DNA of 64,000 nt from Artemisia argyi (lineage: Eukaryota; Streptophyta; Magnoliopsida; Asterales; Asteraceae): the NCBI GenBank assembly GCA_030686995.1, contig CM060704.1, positions 108,568,542-108,632,541 of the forward strand. Reading direction: 5' to 3'. Every line of letters starts with the position of its first letter. The stretch's first letter is position 1. A program made the position numbers and the translations under genes. Under the pieces are notes generated by a model. That model was given only the letters and a program-made list of their open reading frames with translations, did no database searches and was not told the origin of the DNA. Shown piece after piece: positions 24,217-36,694 of this stretch.

Positions 24217-25005
24217 ATTGTGGAAAACTAGAAGGGGGGTTGAATAGTTTTACGTCCTTTTTAAATTTATTACCAAAATATTTTGTAGCTTATTAAAAAC
24301 TTTCGATTCGATCTCAAGTGAATTCAAGTGACAACCAATATAAGCAATTCTAATCTAATAATGAAAGTATTGAAATGTAATGAAGAAAAGATAGAGTTAG
24401 AAAGATCAAACCACAACACGCGAATTTATAGTGGTTCGGCTACAAGGACACCTTCCTTACCCTACTCCACTCCCCGAGTACCACACTCGAGAGTTTTCTT
24501 CACTATGTCAACGAACTCCTTATGGTTGAGAAACCTTACACACCTTGGCTTACACAAGTTAACGAAACTAAGCTAAATGTCTAGTTCTAATCGTAGCTAG
24601 AACCAATCTCACAACTTCTTCAAGGCTTCACACCTTCACAACTTCTTCAAGACTTCACACCTTCTTCACACCTTGTCAACTTCACACCTTCTTCTATGCA
24701 CAACTAAGTCACAACTACTAAACTACTTTACAACACACCTAGTTTCTACAATCAACAAATTCACACAACACTTTTACAAATATCTAACACTACTACAATA
24801 TGAAACTAGCTAATCACAACACTACTACAATTAGATGGATGTAGAGGAGTGTTCTTCTTCTTGCACTTGAGTGGATGAAGCTTTGGATCACTTGGAAACA
24901 AAGACTTATGAATTATATGATCAAAGGATTTTAGATCTAGAAATGGAGGTTGGATCAGAAAGTTTATAGTGCAAAAAGGTGAGAAAAATATGTGAAATGA
25001 TCTAA

Positions 25006-25013
25006 TATTTATA
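25006..25013 (-). promoter_or_regulatory. TATA box of B LTR
   Basis: TATAAATA on the minus strand in the context GGTCCTATAAATA, the same context as in D (34836). Lies just downstream of the GC-rich fold-back in element orientation. Confidence 0.75.
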
Positions 25014-25028
25014 GGACCAGAAAATACT

Positions 25029-25117
25029 GTTCTGGAGCGTGCCGGTCCCCTTAATTAGGGGCCCCTTAATGATTAAGGGGGCCGGCAAGTAAAATTAAGG
25101 GGGCCGCCCTCCTGAAC
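25029..25117 (-). repeat. GC-rich fold-back next to the TATA box (B)
   Basis: Two copies of a GGGGCC(C)CTTAAT-like unit facing two inverted copies, with outer arms GTTCTGGAG and CTCCTGAAC. This local GC peak in an AT-rich LTR occurs at the same position in both D LTRs. Confidence 0.85.
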
Positions 25118-25545
25118 GTTGGAAAAGTTTTTCTGGATAAAATTTGCCCTTTTTGGTTGGAAATTTGAAATCATATCTTTGTAGTTTAATATAACAATAC
25201 CAAAAATGATTTACAAATATATATAAAATGTTAATATCATTTTATAAAAAGTTATGTCTTAAGACAAGGTTTTCTTTGATCATGTAATGCATAAGATGCT
25301 TAGTTTATGCATACCTTAAGTGATATTAGATGTAGAGGTAAATATTTGTTACCAAATACTTGTTTACGTCTTAATCTTGACTTAATTTGATTTGAGTTTT
25401 GTGATTATCAAAACATAGGTTTATTGAGAGATATTAATAACATTTTTAAACATTATTTATATCAACACCTTCTTGTCACTTCAAGCCCTTCATATTTCAT
25501 TCTTCTTGTTTTGTATCATCAAATCAATAAATATAATTCCCAACA

Positions 25546-27382
25546 TTGCCTTTGACAGGAAATCTCATTTTTAGCAAGAATTGCTTGAAATTTAATAGGC
25601 AAATCTAAGACTTGAGTTTTTTACATGTGAAAGTATACCAACTAAACTAATGAATCCCATGTTCATTATATTTTTGTGAATTTTTGTGTGTTAGTTACAC
25701 TGCATCAAAATCACTTGCAGGGGAAGGACCTCCCCTGTGCACAGTTACTGTACCACCATCACCAACACTTTGGTGGCTGATTCTGAGCAACTCAGTGGGT
25801 CCCACAGACCCAAAGTTGGTTCCTTCAAACCCCCTCCTAGCACCTTCAAGTTTTGAGCTTGCTTTTGAGCTTAGGCTCAGTGGACCAAACCTGAATACTC
25901 CCATAAACTTTGTCCCATTTCTGTCTAAGTCCATCAATAAGCAATTGCTTATTGTGGCTTATTAGCTTATCCTGTGAGCTTATCTTATCAAATTTAGCTT
26001 AAACATGTCCAACTAACTTAGGTGAACCAGAATCAACCCTTGTGGACCCCACTTAAGTTCATTTGAGCTTATTTCTTGGTTTGGTCAAACTTAGTCAACT
26101 GTCAAAGCTAATAAGCACTCACAGTGCTTATTTTTAAGTTCCAAATTAGTTGTTTTTACAAAAGTTTCATATTTTAAGTATTTTAGTAGTTCTGTAAAAG
26201 AAAAATTAGAAAAAGCCAAACTTAATTATAGTCATAGCTTCTATTTAATAGAAATTATCTTTTTAATTTTCTTTTTAGCTTATTTATAAGCACTCTAGCA
26301 TTTTTATATTTTTATTAATTGTATTTTATATTAAAGTGATTTTAGAAAATTTTCCAGATTTTTCCTTTGTCATTTAGTGTTTTTTAGAATTAATATTAGT
26401 TTAATTAATTATTAATTAATAATTAAGAATTAAATAGCAAAATTAGATTTTATTAAGTAATACCTAGTTTTTATAATTTTCCTAGCTTTTATATAAGTTA
26501 AAACATTTTTAGAAATTTTTCTAGAATTTCTACTATTCATTTTCTATTTTTCATAATATAAATAGTTTAATTGGTTATTAATTAATAATTAGAATAATAA
26601 TTAGTAAATTAGTTTAAAAATACATAAAACCAACTTTTTATAATTTTTTAGGATTCCTGTGATGGTTAATTAGTTTTATAAATTTTTCCATAATTTTCTA
26701 AGTCATTTTAGTATTATTAGTAATTTAAAATTATTTAATTAGTATAATTAATATAATTAGTATTTAATTGATAGAAAACTCATAAAAAGACAAAAATATT
26801 TCTTTTTAATTTTTATACTTTCTTCAAGTTCATTTTAAGGTTTAGAAAATATTTTTGCAAGTTTTTAGATTAATTTGTAGTCTTTATCATTTTTAGTTTG
26901 ATTTAAATTAGACTTAAATTACCTTTTAATAGTTTTAATTAATTAATTAGTATTTAAATATTAAAATAATCAAATAAATAATTTCATTTTTCATTTTAAA
27001 TTTTCTTTTTATTTTAAGTTTGAAAAAGTTTCACTTGCACCCCCTGTAGTTTTCAATTTGTTAAATCCCACTTTTCTCTGTCTGTTATCTGATTCCCAAG
27101 TTGTGTACTTGTAATCATATCTGTATATCTGTTATTGTTTATATCATTCCATATTGTCCAAATACCAAGCAATCAGTAGCATAATCAAATTCTCAATCAT
27201 CTTTGGCTACTGTCCTCAGTGCCACTTATTCCAAAAAACGTTCAGAATACAATTTCAATCTCGTTGGGACTTAACGACCCGGGGATTTCCCTGTACTTCC
27301 ACGGATTAAAGACACTTGACTTTTCTCTCCCAGGTGGGCCTATCAACTGCACCCGGTTGACTGGTTGGTTTGGGATGAGTCA
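25546..27382 (+). mobile_element. F': 3' half of a long Athila/Tat-like LTR, cut by B
   Basis: Aligns along its whole length with the second half of the F LTR (about 47750-49585): shared ATTAATTAATAATTA-rich stretches, then GACTTAACGACCCGGG and CTGTACTTCCACGGA near the end. It stops at GATGAGTCA (27382), after which E's LTR sequence resumes (27383 equals 33858). So it is the end of an LTR inserted in E's 5' LTR, with expected duplication TTTTC (27383-27387). Element B interrupts it on the left. Open frames within it have no domain. Confidence 0.8.
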
Positions 27383-28228
27383 TTTTCCAATAATCATACG
27401 ATATGTCTATGTGTTGTGTGATTCTATCTAATGCTTGTCTTTCTTTTAACATGTTAGGCTAGGTTTTTATTGTGTTTGCTTATATGCAGTGAAACCTAGA
27501 TGTTGATTATTGGTTGATGGTTTGTTTATAATTGTTGTGGATGATTGTATTCGATGTTAGGCTTAAGAAAACTGGCAGACTTCCAATTGGTAACTTGCTT
27601 GAACGTCTTAAGAAACATGATCGGAGGTGTACTATGATTTTTGGTTGTATTTAATGCATAAGTGAATTCTAGTGATCCCATGTTAGGAGCTTTTAGTTGG
27701 CTCGACATAGGAGTGAAGTAGGAGCTTATAGAGTTAGGGAATATTGTACACGGCCCTACGACTAGTATTAAGGAATATAACCCATCATCCATGCAATTGT
27801 AACAAGCTAATCAACCGGTAAAAGATATCTAGGTTGTAATGAAATCTAAGTAAACACATCTTTTCTTATTATTGTTTCCACCACATAATTACATTAGTTT
27901 ATTTCATTTATTTTTATTTTATTTTGATTGCATCTGTAGTTAATTGGGTTAGTTGACTAGCAACTAATTCCGCCCACTCCTTCAAAACCCGAGATTTTAC
28001 TTGCTTTCATAAAATATAAAAAATGCAAAAAGAATCATCCCTCACCTCTAGACCTAGTTTGGCTTTCTAATCCTAGTAAACACTATTCATGAGTTGAACG
28101 ATCAATCCCCCGGTACTTGTCACTATACTATACTACAACGATCAGGTACACTGCCTGGCGGGGATTGCAAGCTTCTCAAGATCCCTTGAAAGGTAAAACC
28201 TGTTGCGAGGGCGCAATCTCGTGTATCA
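27383..28228 (+). repeat. 5' LTR of E (3' part)
   Basis: Aligns to 33858-34345 plus 43581-43942. Ends CTCGTGTATCA at 28228. Contains the AACGATCAGGTACACTGCC block, also found inverted in G. Confidence 0.92.
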
Positions 28229-28234
28229 AGTTTC

Positions 28235-28253
28235 TGGCACTGCAGCCCGGGGA
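28235..28253 (+). other. Degenerate primer binding site of E
   Basis: TGGCACTGCAGCCCGGGGA, six bases after the LTR. It resembles the TGGCGC..GCCGGGGA primer site (Asp-tRNA type) of Athila/Tat elements, seen intact in F at 49591, with a few mismatches. Confidence 0.75.
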
Positions 28254-28399
28254 ATAATTATTGTCTAGGTTATAATTTCTTTTTATTAGGTCTACTTGCT
28301 AGATTCCTTTCTAGTAAGATTTTTATTTTTATTTTTAGGTTTTCTTTAGTCTATATCATTTCTTTGTTCCTTTGTTCGTAACCATTACCATCCGACATC

Positions 28400-29707
28400 A
28401 TGGAAGGTGGTAATATCTTTGAACCCGTCAACCCACCACAACAAAACCACCCACAAAACCTACCACAACCAAACCAACCTCCTAGACCCCGAACTTTAGG
28501 AGAGTATTCCCGTCCTAGCCACCAAGGCTATCGGAACACCATTGAGCTCACTCAAGGAGCCAATGTGTCTCCCTTGCGATCCGACACCATCCGGTTGGTG
28601 CAAAGCGGATGTGCATTCCATGGACTTCGTTCCGAAGATCCTAATCAACATCTCAAGGATTTCCTAAAAATCGTAGATTCCATAGACCTTGATGTTGCAA
28701 CTAGAGAGACGAACCGATTACGTCTATTCCAATTCTCTCTACGTGACCAAGCTATTCAATGGCTTGAACGTTTACCCGCGGGATCCATCACCTCTTGGGA
28801 TGATTTCACTTCTCATTTCCTTGCTAAAATTTTCCCATCGGGGAGAACTACCAAGCTTAGAAATGACATCTTGATGTTACAACAACGTCAAGGTGAAACT
28901 CTCAATGAAGCATGGACTCGTTTCAAGCACTTACTCCAAAAAGTCCCTCATCATGGCATAGATCTTTGGCTCCAAGTCCAAATCTTCTATGACCATATCG
29001 ATCTCTCCACAAGGCGAACCATTGACCAATCGGCCGGTGGCAAGCTACGTGATCTAAGTGCAGAAGAATCATGGGAACTCATAGAAGATCTTGCTCTCTA
29101 TGACAACGAAAGTTGGAATGATCTCCGTGATTTGAACAAAATGGTCAAGGCAATATCCTTGCCTTCGAACAATTCTAGCACTCCCGACCATAGGATCATG
29201 GAACTTGAGGACCAAGTCAAGTTTCTCATGAAATATTACGAAGCTCCTAAGCCTTCAAGCCAAGTGAACAAAATCACTTCTTCATGCGAATTATGTAGTG
29301 GTCCCCATGACACTCGTGATTGCGTGGAACTCCCCGGACAAGCTTTTGCGGATTACGCATCCTCGCGTACCGACAAAGCGGGAGACAAGTGGTACACTTT
29401 CAAACCCGAGCCAAACCCTTACTGTGATTCATACAACCCTTCTTGGAAAAATCACCCGAACCTTAGATGGAAATAAAACCAAAACATGCCCCAAAATAAT
29501 TCTTCCAATCCACCTAGTCGTTACCAACCAAATGGTCCACCCTCTAACCGTACTTTCTACAACAATCCTTGCAATAACTATGGTAGTACCAATAATCTTG
29601 AAGGATTGATGTCCAAGTTTATGCCATCTCAAGAAGCTCGTATCGCTAAGTTTGAATCTGAATTCAATCAACAACAAACGAGACCAATAAAATTGACAAC
29701 TTGTTGA
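28400..29707 (+). pseudogene. gag: Athila-like Gag (E), 358 aa plus readable extension
   Basis: ATG at 28400. An N-terminal Pro/Asn/Gln-rich tail is followed by the capsid domain: HLKDFLKIVD, LRLFQFSLRDQAIQWLERLP, SWDDFTSHFLAKIFP, GETLNEAWTRFKHLLQKVPHH and IDLWLQVQIFYDHI (about residues 70-220). A single zinc knuckle CELCSGPHDTRDC (CX2CX3HX4C, the short-spaced Athila form) lies near residue 300. A TAA at 29474 ends the first frame; the same frame continues with the expected Asn/Pro/Ser-rich sequence to 29707, so the stop is probably a mutation. The frame then shifts by one base relative to the downstream coding region. Confidence 0.9.
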
Positions 29708-30675
29708 AAGCCCTCAACAACCAAGTGCTTACCATACATAGGAAGGACACTAGGGACACGAGTAGCGGAATCCAAATTAAGAACCCCTCATCATCCAAAC
29801 ACACCCACTTTGTCAATGTTGTGACCATTAAGCCAATAGATAAGAATATAGAAGAAAGTGACAAGGATGAAGTTGGAATAGAAACTGGACCTAAGGATCA
29901 GATTAAGGAAGTTGAGGGTAAAAAGGAAGAAAAGTTACAGGAAGTAGAAAATGTAGAGGAATACTTTGATAAGTTACCCACCAAGGAAGAACGGTAATAC
30001 CATAAGGATCTATTCGATGACCCCGAGACACCATACGTCCTTGGTTCACCACTCATCAAAGCGGGTGACCCCTCTAACATCAACATACCATGCAACATTG
30101 GACATGTGCATGTGTGGAAAGCCTACATCGATCTTAGATCTCCCATAAATATTATGACTGGGACTCATTACAATTGGGTAATGAAGAAGCAACTTGGATA
30201 TAGGATGATGCCCAACACGAGTTGGATGAGTAACTTTGTGGGAAGAGTGAAGGGATTGCACGTCTTTATAGGAAATTTCACTTATGTTACCGACTTTGTG
30301 ATTGTAGAAGATATTCGTCCAGTAATAGATGGTTGTTTAAGTCAAGTAGTACTTGAAAAGCCATTTGTTGAGGCCTCTAAGATGAATTATGACCCGTCCC
30401 TAGGGATAGTTAGATTCAAGGATGAGAACGATGAAATAGCTTACCAAATGCCTTATAAGATTGAACAATTCCGTCTTCTATCAAACCTTGAAAAGGAACA
30501 CAAGCAAGCGGTCTACTATAGGAATTATGAGGATAGATGTAGAGGAGTAGACTATGTCATGAGTAGAATATTCGGTTTCTATAAGGAATGTTTGCAACTA
30601 GGTTCGAAATACAAAACTAAGATTAAGGATGACCTGGAGAATGTGCCAATGACGAGGTCACGTAATAGCCCGTGA
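29701..30675 (+). pseudogene. Protease-like terminal coding region of E
   Basis: One frame with a TAA at 29995-29997. The first part is acidic, Lys/Glu-rich. After the stop it reads FDDPETPYVLGSPLIKAG, then NIPCNIGHVHVWKAYIDLRS and PINIM, followed by FVGRVKGLHVFIGNFTYV and a FGFYKECLQLG tail. The position after gag and the I-D-L-x-S-P-x-N-I-M pattern suggest a relative of the Athila aspartic protease, where the active site reads D-L-G-(A/S)-S. Here Gly is Arg, so catalysis is unlikely. I recall closely similar proteins in Asteraceae annotations. No reverse transcriptase follows. Confidence 0.72.
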
Positions 30676-33248
<2,573 letters not shown>

Positions 33249-33456
33249 TGATAAGGCGAAAAGTGTACCGCTTTTATGGGGTCATTTAAGTCCGAATTTG
33301 TGATTATTTGATCAATTACTGCCCTAAATCGTTCCTTTTGTCATTCTAAGTACTTTTGAGAAGAAATCTGGAAAAGGAAGCATTTTGGACGTTTTTGGAG
33401 AATAAAAGTGAAGAAAAGGGCAAAGTCTCAAAATCCTTGCTGGGAACAGTACCTGA

Positions 33457-33706
33457 TGACGTCAAGACTTCACACACGACGGCGTCAAGCTTGGCAAAAG
33501 AGGTGAAAGTGGAAAATACACATGACGGCCCAGAACATTTTCTTTGTAATTGACCTGACGGCGTCACCAGGGCCGTCAGGGTCAAAATGTATGTGACAGC
33601 CCAGAGCTTAATTCCTTCTTGACGGCGTCAAGATTGGATCTAGGCAATACAATCCTTAATTTGGTGGCGAGTTGACGGCGTCAGAAACTACAACGTGACG
33701 CCGTCA
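33457..33706 (+). promoter_or_regulatory. Cluster of TGACG-type palindromes upstream of E TATA region
   Basis: TGACGTCA at 33457, TGACGGCGTCA at 33556, 33620 and 33673, and TGACGCCGTCA at 33696, with half sites between. CTATATATAT begins about 11 bases after the last one. TGACG is the core of as-1/TGA-bZIP sites. G has the same arrangement inverted (60342-60480). Confidence 0.75.
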
Positions 33707-34340
33707 GGATATATTATCTATATATATTTTTCCAATTTTTCATTGTAAAAAGGGGGTGGAACATTAGGAGAACTTTGGAGAACTTAAACCCTAGACGAAT
33801 TTTCTGTAAAAATAAGGGTTTCAACCCTTGTTCCATCCATGCTTAATTGAAGATAAGTTTTCCAATAATCATACGATATCTCTATGTGTTGTGTGATTCT
33901 ATCTTATGCTTGTCTTTCTTTTAACATGTTAGGCTAGGTTTTTATTGTATTTGCTTAGATGTAGTGAAACCTAGATGTTGATTATTGGTTGATGGTTTGT
34001 TTATAATTGTTGTGGATGATTGTATTCGATGTTAGGCTTAAGAAAACTGGCAGACTTCCAATTGGTAACTTGCTTGAACGTCTTAAGAAACATGATCGGA
34101 GGTGTACTACAATTTTTGGTTGTATGTAATGCATAAGTGAATTCTAGTGATCCCATGTTAGGAGCTTTTAGTCGGATCGACATAGGAGTGAAGTAGGAGC
34201 TTATAGAGTTAGGGAATATTGTACACGGCCCTATGACTAGTATTAAGGAATATAACCCGTCATCCATTCAATTGTAACAAGCTAATCAACCGGTAAAATA
34301 TATCTAGGGAGTAATGAAATCTAAGTAAACATATCTTTTC

Positions 34341-34345
34341 TTATT
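34341..34345 (+). repeat. Target site duplication TTATT, left copy (D)
   Basis: TTATT before D's 5' LTR, matched by TTATT at 43576-43580. Confidence 0.95.
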
Positions 34346-34727
34346 TGTTGACATAAATAATTCCTAAAAACATTGTTAAAATATTAACAATACTTCTATG
34401 TTTTGATGATTACAAAACATAAACTCATTGAACTAAACTTTACAACGTAAACAAGTATTTAGTGATAAATATCTCTCTTTACATCCTAATCACTTAAGGA
34501 ATGAATAAACAAAGTGTTTATTCTAATCTATGATCAAAGGAAACTTTTTCTAAATCACTAGACTTTTTATAAAATGTCATAAACATTTTATATCATTTAC
34601 GAAAATCATTTTTGGAATTAAAAGAATATATTTAAATCATTATAAATATATGAATTCAAATTTTTAACCAAAAATGGCAAATATAATCCAGAAAAACTTT
34701 CCCCACAAAAGGACAAACAATCCCAAC

Positions 34728-34821
34728 GTTCTGGAGGGGGCGCCCCCCTTAATTCCTAGGCGGCCCCCTTAATAAATATGGGGACCGGCCCCTAATTAAC
34801 GGGACCGGCACGCGCCAGAAC
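34728..34821 (+). repeat. GC-rich fold-back upstream of TATA (D 5' LTR)
   Basis: Outer arms GTTCTGG and CCAGAAC, inner GGCGGCCCCCTTAAT-like units facing GGGGACCGGCCCC and GGGACCGGC units. Lies 14 bases before the TATA box. Confidence 0.9.
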
Positions 34822-34835
34822 AGTAATTTTTGTCC

Positions 34836-34843
34836 TATAAATA
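34836..34843 (+). promoter_or_regulatory. TATA box of D 5' LTR
   Basis: TATAAATA in TGTCCTATAAATACTGG. The 3' LTR has TATAGATA at the same place. Confidence 0.78.
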
Positions 34844-35689
34844 CTGGTTCATTCCACATATTTTTCTAACCTTTTGCACCCCAAAACTTTCTGATCTAAA
34901 ACCCCATTTTCATTTCCTATAATCCTTTGATCATATTTACATAAATCTTTGTTTCAAAGTGATCCAAGTCTCATCCTTTCAGGTGCAAGAGAAGAATACT
35001 TCAATCTTCCAAGAGAAGAAGTATTACAACTTGTTGTGACCTCCACATCCAAGTTGTTTGAGCATCATCCATTATATCTATTTCTTTGTGTTATTTGCTG
35101 TGAATATTTTGTAGAAGATAGATTAGCTTGGTGTGTAGATAGAGTGATTGTTTAGTAGATTATTGTGAAGTAGATAGTTATGAAGTTGGTAGTTGTGAAG
35201 AAGATTGTTGTGAAGTAGATGGTTGAGAAGTAGATAGTTGCGAAGAAGATTGTTGTGAAGTAGATAGGTGTGAAGATAGATAGGTGTGAAGAAGTTGTGT
35301 ATAAGGTGTGATCAAGTTGTGATGAAGTTATGGTGTGTATATTGGTGTGTAAGGTTTTCTCTGCCATAAGGGAGCTTGTTGACATAGTGAAGAAAACTCT
35401 CGAGTTAGGTGCTCGGGGAGTGGAGTAGGGCAAGGAAGGTGTTCTTGTAGCCGAACCACTATAAATCTCTAGTCTCGCGGTTCAATCTTTCCATCTCTCA
35501 TTTATTTCTTTACTTACATTATCATTGCTATATCATACATGTATATTATTGTTTATATTGTGCAAGACTTGAGTTCACATAATATCGAATCTAAAATTTT
35601 TGAAAGTAAAGAAAACACATAAACAAATCCTTTTATAACAAATTAAAAAGACGTAAAACTATTCAACCCCCCTTCCAGTTTTCCACAAT

Positions 35690-35703
35690 TGGTATCAGGA
35701 GCC
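35690..35703 (+). other. Primer binding site of D with one-base insertion
   Basis: TGGTATCAGGAGCC: the initiator Met tRNA complement seen in B, with an extra G. Confidence 0.88.
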
Positions 35704-35755
35704 AGGTCAAGCGAGATTTTTAAAATATATTTTATTTTAAAACTTGCAACGATAT

Positions 35756-36692
35756 ATGGAATCTGAAAAATATTTAGAAGGGCAATCTATGCAAAGACAA
35801 CCACTATTTGAAAGTGATGGATTTTTATATTGGAAAAATAGATTCGAAACTTATGTGAAATCTAAAAATCTTGATCTTTGGCATGTTATTACCTTTGGTG
35901 ATTTTCCTCCCACTCAACAAAATCCGGAAACTAAAATGGATGAAATTGTACCTTTTGAAAAACAAAATAATGATTTGAAAAAGAAACTAGCTAAAAATAA
36001 TGAAGCTAAAATGGTAATTTATAATGCGTTACCGCGCAAAGAATATTAAAGAATTTGAATGTGTAAAACCGCCAAAGAAATTTGGGAATCACTACTTATT
36101 ACTCACCAAGGTAATAGTCAAGTCAAAGACAATAAAATAGATCTCCTTGTACAACAATATGGACAGTTTACGATTCCGGAATAGGAATCAATTGATAATG
36201 ATTTTTCAAAATTTAACACTATTATCACAATTTTAAAAGCACTTGATGAGACATTTTCTAGTAAAAATTATGTTAGGAAATTTCTTAGGGCATTGCATCC
36301 AAAATGGCGAGCTAAGGTCACGTCAATTGAAGAATCAAAGAATTTGATGACGTTATCACTTGATGAACTTATTGGCAACTTGAAGGTCTATGAGGAAATT
36401 ATAAGAAGAGATTCGAAAATGGTCAAAGTCAAGAAAGAACAAACTAAATCCATTGCTCTAAAAGCCAAAAAGGAACCTAGTGACGATGATGATTCAAGTG
36501 ACGAGAGTGAAGACGAAGAATATGCAATGGCCGTAAGAGAATTCAATAAATTCTTCAAAAGACGAGGAAGATTCACTAGATTACCACGAGACGAAAGAAA
36601 GTCGTTCCAATGAAATAGAAGTGATAACTACGGGAAAAGAAAGTGTTTTAGATGTGGAAGTACAAATCATCTCATTGGTGAATGTCTAAAGC
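35756..36692 (+). pseudogene. Copia Gag pseudogene (D)
   Basis: ATG at 35756; the N-terminus is nearly identical to B's gag ([20 protein letters not shown]). Stops at 36047 and 36182 and after 36610 break the frame. The capsid, the acidic Ser/Asp patch, the KFFKRRGRF stretch and the zinc knuckle CFRCGSTNHLIGEC (about 36646-36690) are all readable. Compared with B it is shorter: after the acidic region following the knuckle it passes directly to the pol start, missing roughly 250-300 residues of the coiled-coil and tail. Confidence 0.9.
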
Positions 36693-36694
36693 CA

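Larger units (their letters stand above)
10705..25545 (-). mobile_element. Element B: SIRE-like Ty1/copia, 5' part only, split by C
   Basis: Read on the minus strand: 5' LTR (25545 to 24219), primer site, gag (24151 to 22718), then after the element C insertion the end of gag (11323 to 10920) and a short stretch to 10705, where element A cuts it off. The rest of pol and the 3' LTR would lie left of the window. The LTR and gag belong to the same family as element D. The LTR is 1327 bp with ends TGTTGGGAATT and TTTTCCACA in element orientation. Right of the LTR, TTGCC (25546-25550) is the possible target duplication inside F'. Confidence 0.88.
24219..25545 (-). repeat. 5' LTR of B (1327 bp)
   Basis: Ends are TGTGGAAAACT (24219) and TTCCCAACA (25545) on the plus strand. 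The interior is homologous to the D LTRs, including the GC-rich fold-back and TATA box. Sequence to the right belongs to F'. Confidence 0.92.
33249..34345 (+). repeat. 3' LTR of E, part before element D
   Basis: Starts TGATAAGGCG immediately after AAGTGTAAGGGTATT, and continues to TTATT, the target site of D. The LTR resumes at 43581. Confidence 0.88.
34346..35687 (+). repeat. 5' LTR of D (1342 bp)
   Basis: TGTTGACATAAAT to CCAGTTTTCCACA. The last third carries GAAGTAGATAGTTGTGAAGAAG-type short repeats (about 35155-35290). Confidence 0.96.

Noticed and set aside
25684..25965. 93-codon ORF with possible secretory look
   Set aside because: Inside the F' LTR, no homologous open frame in F, no domain.
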